This document shows positions 1 to 8,657 of a DNA stretch of 64,000 nt, one piece after another (within the stretch, counting starts at the first letter, position 1; every line of letters begins with the position of its first letter). The notes beneath the pieces were generated by a model, which searched no databases, was not told where the DNA came from, and saw nothing but the letters and a program-made list of their open reading frames with translations. A program made the position numbers and the translations under genes. Source of the DNA: Labrys monachus (GTDB taxonomy: Bacteria > Pseudomonadota > Alphaproteobacteria > Rhizobiales > Labraceae); NCBI RefSeq assembly GCF_030814655.1, contig NZ_JAUSVK010000001.1:2313501-2377500 (forward strand). The letters run 5' to 3'.

Positions 1-378
1 GCCCATATCGGCGAAGATCGTGGTGATCTCGTCGATGACCTGGCTGATCGGATGCAGGCGGCCGATCTCGGTGCCGGTCTCGCGGACGGGAAGCGTCACG
101 TCGACGGCTTCCGCCTGCAGGCGCTGGTCGAGCGCCGCCGCCTTGAGCACGGCGCGCCGGCTCGCCAGCGCGGCGGTGACGCGGTCCTTGACGGCGTTGA
201 TGGCGGCGCCGGCGGCCCGGCGCTCGTCCGGCGCCATGCGGCCGAGAGCCGCCAGCCTTTCGGATAGCGAACCCTTCTTGCCGAGCGCGCCGACGCGCAC
301 CGCTTCCAGCGCCGCCTCGTCGGCGGCGGCATCGATATCGGACAGAAGGGCGCTTTCCAGCGCGGCGAGATCGGTCAT
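1..378 (-). CDS. pheS: Phenylalanyl-tRNA synthetase alpha subunit, N-terminal part (cut by window edge)
   Basis: The visible 126 residues are the N-terminal part of PheS, which with PheT forms the cytoplasmic (alphabeta)2 enzyme that charges tRNA-Phe. They show the helical coiled-coil arm of the alpha subunit (rich in Ala, Glu and Arg, containing LGKKGSLSE), followed by [20 protein letters not shown]. That last segment is the conserved entry into the catalytic core. The rest lies beyond position 1. The start is the ATG at 378, the first in frame before the conserved arm. In most bacteria rpmI-rplT precedes pheST directly. Here a gene on the other strand and a terminator lie between, so pheS probably has its own promoter in 379-553. 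The family call is secure from the N-terminus. Confidence 0.93.
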   Translation of the reverse strand, partial: MTDLAALESALLSDIDAAADEAALEAVRVGALGKKGSLSERLAALGRMAPDERRAAGAAINAVKDRVTAALASRRAVLKAAALDQRLQAEAVDVTLPVRETGTEIGRLHPISQVIDEITTIFADMG

Positions 379-553
379 CGTGCCATTCCTCAAATCGAGG
401 CGCCTTCTAGCGCATATCCGGCCGGGATGGGAACCGGCTTGACCGCAAATTCCGCCGCCGGCCCGCGGAAACCGGAGGGACCCCGGGCGCCGGACCTTGC
501 GGCGCGCCGTTCAAGAGCCCAGATCGGGCCCACCGACCTCCGCAAGGCTCTCA

Positions 554-1381
554 ATGTCCACCACCGATACGTCCTCGCCGACCACGATGGTCTCCACCAG
601 GCAAACCCTGGCCCCGCAGACGAAGGAGAAGATCGAGGAACTCCGCCAGACCGAAGCGCCCGCCTATCGGCTTGCCGCGGTCGACCCCGACTTCCTCCTC
701 GGCGATTCCACGCGCGGGGTCCGCTTCCAGCTCGAATATATGAAGGTGCAGGAAGGCCTCAGGGCCGCCCGTATCCGCTCGACCATCGTGGTGTTCGGCT
801 CGGCGCGCATCCGCGAGGATGCGCCGGGCCGGCACGGCCGCTGGTATGCCGAGGCGCGGACCTTCGGCCGCATCGCTTCCGAACGCGGGGGCGCCTGCAA
901 CGAGGACGGGGGCGGGCGCTTCAACGTCATCGCCACCGGCGGCGGCCCGGGCATCATGGAAGCGGCCAATCGCGGCGCCAGGGATGCGGGCGCGCCGACG
1001 ATCGGCTTCAACATCACGCTGCCGCACGAGCAGCGCCCCAATGTCTACACGACGCCGGACCTCACCTTCCGCTTCCATTATTTCGCGATGCGCAAGATGC
1101 ACCTGGCCATGCATGCGGCGGCGCTGGTGGCGTTTCCCGGCGGCTTCGGCACCTTCGACGAATTGTTCGAGATCATTACCCTGCGCCAGACCGGCAAGAT
1201 GCCCTTCTGCCCCATCGTGCTGATGGACGAGGCCTTCTGGCGTCGGACGGTCAATTTCGAGGCGCTGGCCGAGGAGGGCTTCATCCGGGCCGAGGATCTC
1301 GGCCTGTTCCATTTCGCCGAGGATGCCGAGGCCTGCTGGGCCATCCTCGACCGCGAGGGCCTCAACGAGCCTGCGCCCTGA
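554..1381 (+). CDS. LOG-family (TIGR00730-type) Rossmann-fold nucleotide hydrolase-like protein
   Basis: This protein of about 275 residues carries the two LOG-family signatures: GGGPGIMEAANRGA from about residue 129 and PGGFGTFDELFE from about residue 195. Characterised members (plant LOG, bacterial PpnN/YgdH-like proteins) release a base from nucleoside 5'-monophosphates. Older annotations call them lysine decarboxylases. The substrate here cannot be told from sequence. The ATG at 554 is preferred because the upstream in-frame extension (TTG at 497) looks like non-coding translation; an ATG at 587 is a second possibility. The gene stands alone on the plus strand, between minus-strand pheS and rplT, and interrupts the usual rplT-pheS linkage. 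Confidence 0.85.
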   Translation: MSTTDTSSPTTMVSTRQTLAPQTKEKIEELRQTEAPAYRLAAVDPDFLLGDSTRGVRFQLEYMKVQEGLRAARIRSTIVVFGSARIREDAPGRHGRWYAEARTFGRIASERGGACNEDGGGRFNVIATGGGPGIMEAANRGARDAGAPTIGFNITLPHEQRPNVYTTPDLTFRFHYFAMRKMHLAMHAAALVAFPGGFGTFDELFEIITLRQTGKMPFCPIVLMDEAFWRRTVNFEALAEEGFIRAEDLGLFHFAEDAEACWAILDREGLNEPAP

Positions 1382-1410
1382 ACCCGCTGGCCGGCCGGGC
1401 GCAGTCAAGC

Positions 1411-1439
1411 AAAAACCCGCCGCGACGAGGCAGCGGGTT
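1411..1439 (-). terminator. Rho-independent terminator after rplT
   Basis: Read on the minus strand, AACCCGC (1439-1433) pairs with GCGGGTT (1420-1414), and the T-run continues to 1411. It sits about 35 bases past the rplT stop, so it probably ends the rpmI-rplT transcript. It also lies just after the convergent LOG-family gene, whose transcript would cross the same hairpin without a T-tract. Confidence 0.75.
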
Positions 1440-1472
1440 CTGCAGGACCTGTCGTCTCGCAGGGAAGGCGGC

Positions 1473-1823
1473 TCAGGCCGCCTTGGCCTTCTCGACGAGG
1501 GCCTTGAACGCTTCCGGCTCGCGGATGGCGAGGTCGGAGAGCACCTTGCGGTCGATCTCGACCCCGGCGCGGGTGAGACCTGCGATGAACTTGGAATAGG
1601 TCAGGCCCAGTTCGCGGACAGCCGCGTTGAGGCGCTGGATCCACAAGGCGCGGAACGTGCGCTTCTTGAGCTTGCGGCCGACATATTCATATTGAAGCGA
1701 ACGCTCCACCGACTGCTTGGCAGTGCGGATGGTGTTCTTGCGGCGGCCGTAATAGCCCTTCGCCTGCTTCAGGACCTTCTTGTGCTTTGCATGGGCGGTG
1801 ACGCCCCGTTTGACGCGAGCCAT
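1473..1823 (-). CDS. rplT: 50S ribosomal protein L20
   Basis: This 116-residue basic protein matches L20 over its full length. It has the typical N-terminus [19 protein letters not shown], the [11 protein letters not shown] segment and the LWIQRLNAA motif. L20 binds 23S rRNA early in assembly of the large subunit and in some bacteria represses its own operon. The start is the ATG at 1823. It lies 37 bases downstream of rpmI in the same direction, the usual rpmI-rplT pair. infC is not found upstream of rpmI here. Confidence 0.98.
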   Translation of the reverse strand: MARVKRGVTAHAKHKKVLKQAKGYYGRRKNTIRTAKQSVERSLQYEYVGRKLKKRTFRALWIQRLNAAVRELGLTYSKFIAGLTRAGVEIDRKVLSDLAIREPEAFKALVEKAKAA

Positions 1824-1860
1824 GGCTGATCTCCTCGAGGTTGCGCGTTTGCCGTGGCGA

Positions 1861-2061
1861 TCAGCCGTTCGGCAGGAAGTACTTCTTCACGTTTTCGCCG
1901 TCCGTCTTGAACAGGACGCGCGTGCCGCGAAGCTTGCGGATCTGCTTGTTGGTGCGCTTGATCATGCCGTGCCGCTTGCCCTGCTGGGCATGCATCACCT
2001 TGCCGGACCCGGTGATCTTGAAGCGCTTCTTGGCGCCCGACTTGGTCTTCATCTTGGGCAT
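1861..2061 (-). CDS. rpmI: 50S ribosomal protein L35
   Basis: This 66-residue protein starts [20 protein letters not shown] and ends with the conserved KYFLPNG-type tail, the full normal length of L35. The ATG at 2061 gives the canonical N-terminus. An upstream in-frame extension to 2163 has no family support. It is the first gene of the rpmI-rplT transcript, so its promoter must lie in 2062-2379. Confidence 0.97.
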   Translation of the reverse strand: MPKMKTKSGAKKRFKITGSGKVMHAQQGKRHGMIKRTNKQIRKLRGTRVLFKTDGENVKKYFLPNG

Positions 2062-2379
2062 TTTGCTCGTCTCCGAATATGAAAAGGCACCGGAACCCGT
2101 CGGTTCCGCCACCGGTAAGCCGCGATGCTTTTTTGAAAGCGTCCGAGCCAACAGCATCGCCACGGCAGCCCTGATCAGCCGGTCGATGCGGGGAAGCGGC
2201 GTCTATAGTCGCAGATGGGCCCGAATGCAACAGCGCAGCGAGGAATTCGCAGTCCTTCCAATCCGGCGCGCCGGATGCGCTGCGTTTGCGGGTTGGAAGA
2301 GCGAACGGGACGTCCTCGCACCCGGCTGAATGCGGATTGCGCTCAGCCGGGCGGGGGAAGGCCCCGGCTCGGCCGGGCA
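2062..2379. other. Intergenic region between efp and rpmI
   Basis: No supported gene lies in these 318 bases. The segment must contain the promoter and leader of rpmI-rplT, but no leader structure was recognised with confidence. The part next to efp holds a degenerate REP copy, listed separately. The 12 bases GCTGAATGCGGA and following GC-rich palindromic bases (2326-2360) resemble the remains of the second REP arm. Confidence 0.5.
2299..2325 (+). repeat. Degenerate REP half-site
   Basis: The core GCGAACGGGACGTCCTCGC followed by ACCCGG differs at few positions from GCGGACGGGACGTCCGCGCACCCGG, the arm of the REP element upstream of the RAYT pseudogene at 26.6 kb. The stem-forming bases are partly lost. 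This is the furthest copy from the RAYT in this window. Confidence 0.6.
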
Positions 2380-2946
2380 TCAATCCTTGGAGCGCTCGAC
2401 GTAGGAACCGTCTTCCGTCATCACCACCACCTTCGTGCCGGCGGCGATGTGGGGGGGCACGGTGGTGCGCACGCCGTTGGAGAGCGTGGCCGGCTTGTAG
2501 GAGGAGGAGGCCGTCTGGCCCTTGGTCACCGGCTCGGTCTCGATCACTTCCAGCACGACGCGGGCCGGCAGTTCGATCGCCACCGGCACGCCGTTGTAGA
2601 GGCTGATCTGGCAGGGCATGTTTTCGGCCAGATACACCGCCTGGTCGCCGATCACGTCGGCGGGCACCGTCACCTGCTCGTAGTTCTCATTGCTCATGAA
2701 GGCGTAGCCATGCGCGTCTTCATAGAGATAGTTGTGCTCCTTCGTCTCGATGAAGGCGCGTTCGACCTGCTCCGTGGTCCGGTACCGCTGCACCGTCTTG
2801 ACGCCGTCCGAAAGGCGCCGCATGTCGATCTGCGTCGTCGGGGTGCCCTTGCCCGGAAAGAAGCTCTCCGCCTTGAGCACGACATACAGCTGATCGTTGA
2901 CTTCGACGACGTTGCCCTTGCGAATCTGGCTGGCGATGACCTTCAC
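2380..2946 (-). CDS. efp: Translation elongation factor P
   Basis: This is a three-domain EF-P of 188 residues. EF-P enters the ribosomal E site and rescues ribosomes stalled at polyproline stretches. The GTG at 2946 is chosen as start. It gives the standard N-terminus [15 protein letters not shown] and normal length, and an AGGA lies seven bases upstream. A longer reading to 2988 would add 14 residues not seen in the family. The domain I loop reads FFPGKGTP, with Lys33 at the tip where EF-P proteins are modified. The C-terminal OB domain carries the conserved TASSSYKPA and VPPHI segments. The sequence type matches Bradyrhizobium/Methylobacterium-like EF-P rather than the Rhizobium type. It stands alone, with the DUF4166 gene upstream on the same strand. 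Confidence 0.95.
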   Translation of the reverse strand: MKVIASQIRKGNVVEVNDQLYVVLKAESFFPGKGTPTTQIDMRRLSDGVKTVQRYRTTEQVERAFIETKEHNYLYEDAHGYAFMSNENYEQVTVPADVIGDQAVYLAENMPCQISLYNGVPVAIELPARVVLEVIETEPVTKGQTASSSYKPATLSNGVRTTVPPHIAAGTKVVVMTEDGSYVERSKD

Positions 2947-3033
2947 GATATTGTCCTGAACCTTGAGAATGTGTGGCGCCTCATACACCGCGCCGCGTTC
3001 GAGCGAAAGCGCATCCTGCCAAAATAGCGCGGC

Positions 3034-4734
3034 CTAGGCGCCGTTTCCGGGCACCAGCCAGCCACGATAGCGCACGATCAGTCCGAGGAGCGGGTGGGCG
3101 ATCTCGACATGGAAGTTGAAGCGCCCGTCCGCTCCGCTCTCATGGCTGTCGCCATAGGGGGCGAGGAAGCGGGGGAGGGGAATTCCGAAGACGCGCCAGT
3201 TCCGGACTACCAAGCGAAGTCTCCCGGGTGTCGCGACCAGAGCGAGGCCGAAGACGAACGGGCCGAAACGCTCCTCGACGAGATGGCGGTTGCGGCCCGT
3301 GCCGGCCGACTGCACCGAGCGGAAACGCCGGCCGGCAAAATCGCGATGCCAGATTTCGGTTCCATCCGCGATTTCGAAACGGACGGCCACGGGCACATCC
3401 TTCGCCTGCGCGGGAAAGCCGAAGCAGGCGGCGACGAGCCTCGCCAACATGCCCGTACCACGGTCGATATCCGCTCTGCCGCGCATCGGCGTGCCGCTTT
3501 CGTGCCGGTGAAGGGCTTGGATGGGCGCCGGAAGCGCCTCGTAGGCCGCGCCGAGCACGGCGGGATAGAGCGCCAGCCCCGCCTGTACGCCGTCTTCCCG
3601 GATCCCGGTGACGATGTTTCGCGCGGCGAGCAGCGGCCGCAAATCCTCAAGGGCGAGTTCGTGCAGGGCCGGCCGAGCGCCCTGTGCCGGCGCACGCCCG
3701 TCGAGCGTGCGCAGGATGATTGCCGCCGCCGGCATCGCCGGTATGAACGGCCCGTCGTCGCCTTCGGCGATCAGATGCCAGGAGCGGTCTCGCCTTTTGC
3801 CTGCAGCATCGCGGCCTTCGACGGACACGAACATGCCGCCGCGATTCTCGCCCCACCGCAGGACGCCGTTCGCCCGATGCAGGAGCGGCGCCAGGGCCAG
3901 CAGTGACGGCAGGAGCCGCCATCGAACCAGGAAGGCCATGGCGATCAGGGATCGGTACAGGATTTCCGGGGCGGGCGCGGCGCCGAACCAGACGCTCGTC
4001 GACGCCGGCCACAGGCGCGGCAGGAGCGTCAGGTCCGGAACGTCCACCAGAGCGAAAAGCCGGTCGCGCAGCGGCAGGGCGCCGGGCGGCGCGATGGTGC
4101 GGCGCAGCGTCTCGACGATCGCGTAGCCCGTGGCGGGCCGTCCGTTGCGAAGGAGGGCGATGGGTTTGCCGGCATAGGAGGTGATCGCCGCGAGGACGCT
4201 GAGGCCAATGCGAACCCGGGGCGAGGGGGCGATGCCGCCACTGATGCGGTCGATGCGGTCCAGTCCCTCGGCGAGCCGACGGACGGCCGCCGCCGTGATC
4301 GCGGGGCAGGTACTGAGACCCGAAAGGGCGAACACACCCGCCCGTCCCGCATCCGCGTCGAAAGCCTCGATGCCGGCGACGAAGCCTGCGCCGTCGGCGA
4401 GGTCGAGATAGGACGCGCCTTGCGCGATCGCGGCCTCGACGATGCGGTAGGGCGCCTCGCCATAGGATTGGAACGGGCCGCTGGCGTCGACGACGATGTC
4501 GGGAGCCAGCGCCCGCATCTGCGCAGCGGCGGGGCCGGCGCGGTCGAAGGCGGCCGGCTGCAACTGCGCCCGCGCCTCGATGCCGGCACAGAAGGCGGCC
4601 GCCTTCTGTGCCGAGCGGCCGGCCACGATCAGCGTCAGTCTCTCCTCGCCGGCGAGAAGGCGGACGAGACGGCCGCCGAAGGTGCCGTACCCCCCGAGGA
4701 TGAGGATGCGGAGGGAAGACGGAGACAGGCTCAC
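3034..4734 (-). CDS. Saccharopine dehydrogenase-like oxidoreductase with C-terminal DUF4166
   Basis: This protein of about 566 residues has two parts. The N-terminal part is a Rossmann domain with the NAD(P)-binding glycine motif ILGGYGTFGGR near the start, followed by VDASGPFQ and related segments typical of saccharopine dehydrogenase-like proteins. The last 150 or so residues match DUF4166, including RDFAGRRFRS, VRNWRVFGIPLP and a closing GWLVP. The substrate is unknown. The GTG at 4734 is preferred because it lies just before the first beta strand. Everything upstream in frame is translated repeat sequence (the inverted-repeat element at 4825-4890). It lies 87 bases upstream of efp on the same strand and may be cotranscribed with it. 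Confidence 0.8.
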   Translation of the reverse strand: MSLSPSSLRILILGGYGTFGGRLVRLLAGEERLTLIVAGRSAQKAAAFCAGIEARAQLQPAAFDRAGPAAAQMRALAPDIVVDASGPFQSYGEAPYRIVEAAIAQGASYLDLADGAGFVAGIEAFDADAGRAGVFALSGLSTCPAITAAAVRRLAEGLDRIDRISGGIAPSPRVRIGLSVLAAITSYAGKPIALLRNGRPATGYAIVETLRRTIAPPGALPLRDRLFALVDVPDLTLLPRLWPASTSVWFGAAPAPEILYRSLIAMAFLVRWRLLPSLLALAPLLHRANGVLRWGENRGGMFVSVEGRDAAGKRRDRSWHLIAEGDDGPFIPAMPAAAIILRTLDGRAPAQGARPALHELALEDLRPLLAARNIVTGIREDGVQAGLALYPAVLGAAYEALPAPIQALHRHESGTPMRGRADIDRGTGMLARLVAACFGFPAQAKDVPVAVRFEIADGTEIWHRDFAGRRFRSVQSAGTGRNRHLVEERFGPFVFGLALVATPGRLRLVVRNWRVFGIPLPRFLAPYGDSHESGADGRFNFHVEIAHPLLGLIVRYRGWLVPGNGA

Positions 4735-4824
4735 GGGCTGAGTTCCGCGCGGTTCCTCTTCTGGGTAAAGGCTGGCGCCCGGCGGGGCAAGGGGCGTTGC
4801 CCCGAGAGCCTTCGGCCCTGGCGT

Positions 4825-4890
4825 GTCGATCCCCGATCGACATCTTCCCCCTCCGGCGAACGCGGGCTTCCACGTCGATCGGGGATCGAC
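4825..4890. repeat. Inverted-repeat element, GTCGATC family, copy 1
   Basis: Two perfect 17-base arms, GTCGATCCCCGATCGAC (4825-4841) and its reverse complement (4874-4890), flank a 32-base centre containing GGCGAACGCGG. Each arm is itself close to palindromic. It lies between the divergent DUF4166 gene and trpS. A second copy in the opposite orientation is at 46696-46759. Confidence 0.8.
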
Positions 4891-5000
4891 GCTCCAGTCC
4901 GTGCCCGAAAAGGCGGCGATTCCCCGGAGGAATTCCCCGCACTTGCGTCTTTGCCTGCTGCCCGCCATAAGCGCAGCAGCAAAAACGGAACCCTCCTGCC

Positions 5001-6041
5001 ATGACGAAGTTCGCGGAGCGCGTCTTTTCGGGCGTCCAGCCGACCGGCAACCTGCATCTGGGCAATTATCTCGGCGCGATCCAGCGCTTCGTCGAGATGC
5101 AGAAGAGCCATGACTGCATCTATTGCGTGGTGGACCAGCACGCCATCACCGTGTGGCAGGATCCCAAGGGCCTGCAGAACGCCATCCGCGAGGTGACCGC
5201 GGCGTTCCTGGCCGCCGGAATCGATCCCAAGGCCCATATCGTCTTCAACCAGAGCCAGGTCGCCGAGCATGCGGAACTGGCCTGGGTCTTCAATTGCGTC
5301 GCCCGCATGGGCTGGCTCAGCCGCATGACCCAGTTCAAGGAGAAGGCGGGCAAGGACCGGGAAGCCGCCTCCGTCGGGCTGTTCGCCTATCCCGCCCTGA
5401 TGGCCGCCGACATCCTGGTCTACCGCGCCACCCATGTGCCGGTCGGCGAGGACCAGAAGCAGCATCTCGAGCTGGCGCGCGACATCGCCACCAAGTTCAA
5501 CAACGATTTCGCCGAGTCGATCGCCTCTCATGGCCATAATGGCGGGTTCTTTCCGCTGCCGGAGCCGCTGATCCAGGGCGCGGCGACGCGGGTGATGAGC
5601 CTGCGCGACGGCACCAAGAAGATGTCGAAATCGGATCCGTCCGATCTCTCGCGCATCAACATGACCGACGATGCCGACGCCATCGCCTCCAAGATCCGCA
5701 AGGCGCGCACCGATCCCGAGCCGCTGCCGGGCGAGGAAGCGGGGCTGAAAGGGCGGCCCGAGGCGGAGAACCTCGTGGCGATCTTCGCGGCGCTGTCGGG
5801 CCGCACGGTGGCTGAGGTCCTCGCCGAGTTCGGCGGCGGCCAGTTCTCGACCTTCAAGACCGCGCTGGCGGACCTCACCGTCTCCCAGCTCGCGCCGATC
5901 GCCGGCGAAATGAAGCGCCTGATGGCCGAGCCGGCCCATATCGACGCCGTGCTCGCCGACGGATCGGAGCGGGCGAGGACCATCGCGGCGCCGATCATGG
6001 CTTCGGTGAAGGATATCGTCGGCTTTATCCGGTCCCGCTAG
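5001..6041 (+). CDS. trpS: Tryptophanyl-tRNA synthetase
   Basis: This 346-residue class I aminoacyl-tRNA synthetase charges tRNA-Trp in the cytoplasm. The first class I signature appears as NLHLGNYLG (HLGN at residues 19-22) and the second as KKMSKSDPS (KMSKS at 207-211). The segments [18 protein letters not shown] and [10 protein letters not shown] are characteristic of TrpRS. The length is normal and the ATG at 5001 gives the conserved start [16 protein letters not shown]. It stands alone, about 105 bases before dnaN on the same strand. In many Hyphomicrobiales trpS lies next to murJ or universal stress genes, so this placement next to dnaN is a local arrangement. Confidence 0.97.
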   Translation: MTKFAERVFSGVQPTGNLHLGNYLGAIQRFVEMQKSHDCIYCVVDQHAITVWQDPKGLQNAIREVTAAFLAAGIDPKAHIVFNQSQVAEHAELAWVFNCVARMGWLSRMTQFKEKAGKDREAASVGLFAYPALMAADILVYRATHVPVGEDQKQHLELARDIATKFNNDFAESIASHGHNGGFFPLPEPLIQGAATRVMSLRDGTKKMSKSDPSDLSRINMTDDADAIASKIRKARTDPEPLPGEEAGLKGRPEAENLVAIFAALSGRTVAEVLAEFGGGQFSTFKTALADLTVSQLAPIAGEMKRLMAEPAHIDAVLADGSERARTIAAPIMASVKDIVGFIRSR

Positions 6042-6146
6042 GCGCAGGCGCTTGCCTTTCCGCGCGCGGGGCGGCATGGTCTTCGCCCTTTTGACCGCAC
6101 GCGGCCCCGACGGCCGCGTGCGGTTCGCTACGCCAGGACGCATTCC

Positions 6147-7265
6147 ATGAAGGTTACGCTCGAACGGACCGCCCTTCTCAGATCGCTGGGCCATGTTCAT
6201 CGCGTCGTCGAGCGGCGCAACACCATTCCGATCCTGTCCAACGTCCTGATCGAGGCGCAGGGCGCCAGCCTCCTGCTGAAGGCGACCGACCTCGATCTCG
6301 AGGTGGTGGAATCCTCGCCCGCCGACGTCACCATGGGCGGCGCCACCACGGTGCCGGCCCATACGCTCTACGACATCGTGCGCAAACTGCCGGACGGAGC
6401 GCAGGTCTCGCTGGAAGGCGGCGGGGAGGCGACGCAGCTGATCGTGCGTTCGGGGCGGTCGCGCTTCACGCTGCAGACGCTGCCGCCGTCCGATTTCCCC
6501 GACCTCGCCGCCGGCGAGTTCCCGCATCGTTTCGAGCTCAAGGCCGCCGATCTGCGCCGCCTGATCGAGAAGACCCAGTTCGCGATCTCGACCGAGGAGA
6601 CGCGCTATTATCTCAACGGCATCTATCTGCACACCCTCGAGGTCGACGGCGACATCCGCATCCGCGCCGTGGCGACGGACGGCCATCGCCTCGCCCGGGT
6701 GGAACTGCCCGCGCCCGAGGGTTCCGCCGGCATGCCCGGCGTCATCCTGCCGCGCAAGGCGGTGGGCGAGATCCAGAAGCTGATGGAGGATGCCGAAGCG
6801 ATCGTGTCGGTGGAATTGTCCGCCGCCAAGGTGCGCTTCACCGTCGGTCCGGTGGTGCTGACCTCCAAGCTGATCGACGGCACCTTCCCCGATTACGCCC
6901 GCGTCATCCCGAGCGGCAACGACAAGAGCCTCGTCGTCGAGCGGATCGACTTCACCGCCGCGGTCGACCGCGTCTCGACGATCTCCTCCGAGCGCGGCCG
7001 CGCGGTGAAGCTATCGCTGGCGGACGGCCGCCTGGTGCTGACCGTCACCAATCCGGATTCCGGCACGGCGACCGAGGAGATCGAGGTCGACTACGATGCC
7101 GCCCCGCTCGATATCGGCTTCAATTCGCGCTATCTGCTCGACATCGCCGCCCAGCTCGACGGCGATACCGCGCTGCTGAAATTCGCCGATCCCGGCTCGC
7201 CGACGCTGGTGCAGGACCGCGAGGGGGCCTCGGCCCTCTACGTGCTGATGCCGATGCGGGTTTGA
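6147..7265 (+). CDS. dnaN: DNA polymerase III beta subunit (sliding clamp)
   Basis: This is the 372-residue processivity clamp that encircles DNA and tethers Pol III and other partners. It has the three-fold repeated clamp architecture. It starts MKVTLERTALLRSLGHVHRVVERRNTIPILSNVL and closes with the conserved YVLMPMRV tail, whose residues help form the partner-binding cleft. The ATG at 6147 gives the family N-terminus. recF follows on the same strand after 259 bases that contain a palindromic repeat, so the two may not share all transcripts. dnaA is not in the window, so this does not mark a visible replication origin. Confidence 0.98.
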   Translation: MKVTLERTALLRSLGHVHRVVERRNTIPILSNVLIEAQGASLLLKATDLDLEVVESSPADVTMGGATTVPAHTLYDIVRKLPDGAQVSLEGGGEATQLIVRSGRSRFTLQTLPPSDFPDLAAGEFPHRFELKAADLRRLIEKTQFAISTEETRYYLNGIYLHTLEVDGDIRIRAVATDGHRLARVELPAPEGSAGMPGVILPRKAVGEIQKLMEDAEAIVSVELSAAKVRFTVGPVVLTSKLIDGTFPDYARVIPSGNDKSLVVERIDFTAAVDRVSTISSERGRAVKLSLADGRLVLTVTNPDSGTATEEIEVDYDAAPLDIGFNSRYLLDIAAQLDGDTALLKFADPGSPTLVQDREGASALYVLMPMRV

Positions 7266-7323
7266 GCGGGAAGTGCGGACAGCCTGTCGGTTGGCGTCAG
7301 GTCTGCAGAAACAGCGCGAGTTT

Positions 7324-7474
7324 CCTTCTCCCGAATGGGAGAAGGTGGCGCAAGGCGCCGGATGAGGGGTTAATCTTCGACTATTCAACCGCGATTGTCG
7401 GACCCTTGTTGTCAAAGATCAGTCCCTCATCCCCCTGCCGGGACCTTTTCCCGGCCGGGAGAAGGCGGCTGATC
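7324..7474. repeat. CCTTCTCCC-type palindromic intergenic repeat pair
   Basis: A perfect 9-base hairpin, CCTTCTCCC (7324-7332) GAAT GGGAGAAGG (7337-7345), is followed by GGCGCAAGGCGCC and GGATGAGGGG. After about 65 bases a related inverted unit reads CCCTCATCCCCCTGCC and ends CGGGAGAAGG. GGATGAGGG and CCCTCATCC can pair to form a long outer stem. This type is widespread between genes in Hyphomicrobiales, and a relative makes up the core of the 31-32 kb tandem array. It fills most of the dnaN-recF gap. Confidence 0.7.
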
Positions 7475-7524
7475 CGCTTATCCAGCGCCTCCGGACAGGA
7501 TGTCCGCGCTCCCATGTTTGTCCC

Positions 7525-8646
7525 ATGATCGCGCCCCGCATCACCCGCCTGATCCTCACCGCCTTCCGCTCCTATCGAAAGCTCGATCTCGCCATCGACG
7601 CGGCCATGGTGGTGCTGACCGGCCAGAACGGCGCCGGCAAGACCAATGTGCTGGAGGCGCTGTCGCTGTTCACCCAGGGCAAGGGCCTGCGCCGCGCCGA
7701 TCTCGCGGACATGGCGAGCGAGGAGGGCGACGGCAGCTTCGCCGTGGCGGCGGAAGCCGACGGGGCCCTCGGCCCGGTCCATCTCGGCACCGGCATCGAG
7801 GGGGAGCCCGGCCCGCGCAAATACCGCATCGACCGCGAGCCGGTCTCCTCGGCGGCGGCCTTCGCCGACCATCTGCGCCTCGTCTGGCTGACGCCCTCGA
7901 TGGACGGCCTGTTTTCCGGCCCGGCCGGCGAGCGGCGGCGCTTCCTCGACCGCCTGGTGCTGGCGGTCGATGCCGGCCACGGCACGCGGGTCAACGCCCT
8001 GGAACGGGCGCTGCGCGCCCGCAACCGCCTCCTCGAGGATCCCCAGGCCGACCAGCGCTGGCTGGAGGCGGCCGAGCATGAGATCGCCGACATCGCCATC
8101 GCCGTCGCCGCCTCGCGCGCCGACACGGTGCGCCGCCTCGCCGGCCTGATCGGCGAGGAGATCGATCCGTCCTCGCCCTTTCCGCATGCGCAGATCGCGC
8201 TGGACGGGGCGATCGAGAATGCGGTGCTCGACGAGCCCGCCGTCGCGGTGGAGGAACGCTATCGCCGCATCCTGCGCGAGGGCCGCGCCCGCGACCGGGC
8301 CGCCGGCCGCACGCTGGAGGGCCCGCATCTGACCGATCTCCTCGTCGTCCACGGTCCCAAGGGCATCGCGGCGGAGCGCGCCTCCACCGGCGAGCAGAAG
8401 GCGCTGCTGCTCGGCCTCGTCCTCGCCCATGCCGGGCTCGTCGCCCGCCTGGCCGGCATGGCGCCGATCATGCTGCTCGACGAGGTGGCGGCGCATCTCG
8501 ATCCGAGCCGGCGAGAGGCGCTCTACGGCAAATTGCTGGCTTCGGGCGCGCAGGTCTGGCTCACCGGCGCCGACCCCTCGGTGTTCGACGCCCTCGCCGG
8601 CGAGGCGGCGGTGTTCAAGGTCACGCCGGGCCATGTTGGACGATAG
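7525..8646 (+). CDS. recF: DNA replication and repair protein RecF
   Basis: This 373-residue SMC-like ATPase, with RecO and RecR, loads RecA at single-strand gaps. Walker A is GQNGAGKT (residues 33-40), preceded by the RecF-typical start ITRLILTAFRSYRKLDL. The signature and Walker B region reads STGEQKALLLGLVLAHA and then MLLDEVAAHLDPSRR. Length is normal. The ATG at 7525 is close to the first conserved strand. It follows dnaN in the same direction. gyrB, the common next gene, is absent and a ROK regulator on the other strand follows. Confidence 0.96.
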   Translation: MIAPRITRLILTAFRSYRKLDLAIDAAMVVLTGQNGAGKTNVLEALSLFTQGKGLRRADLADMASEEGDGSFAVAAEADGALGPVHLGTGIEGEPGPRKYRIDREPVSSAAAFADHLRLVWLTPSMDGLFSGPAGERRRFLDRLVLAVDAGHGTRVNALERALRARNRLLEDPQADQRWLEAAEHEIADIAIAVAASRADTVRRLAGLIGEEIDPSSPFPHAQIALDGAIENAVLDEPAVAVEERYRRILREGRARDRAAGRTLEGPHLTDLLVVHGPKGIAAERASTGEQKALLLGLVLAHAGLVARLAGMAPIMLLDEVAAHLDPSRREALYGKLLASGAQVWLTGADPSVFDALAGEAAVFKVTPGHVGR

Positions 8647-8657
8647 GGGGACGCCCC

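Noticed and set aside
4731-6686. Minus-strand open frame of 651 codons opposite trpS and dnaN
   Set aside because: Antisense of two unmistakable conserved genes; composition typical of a shadow frame.
6042-7524. Replication origin near dnaN-recF
   Set aside because: No dnaA gene, DnaA-box cluster or AT-rich unwinding region was seen; dnaN-recF is often away from the origin in this order.
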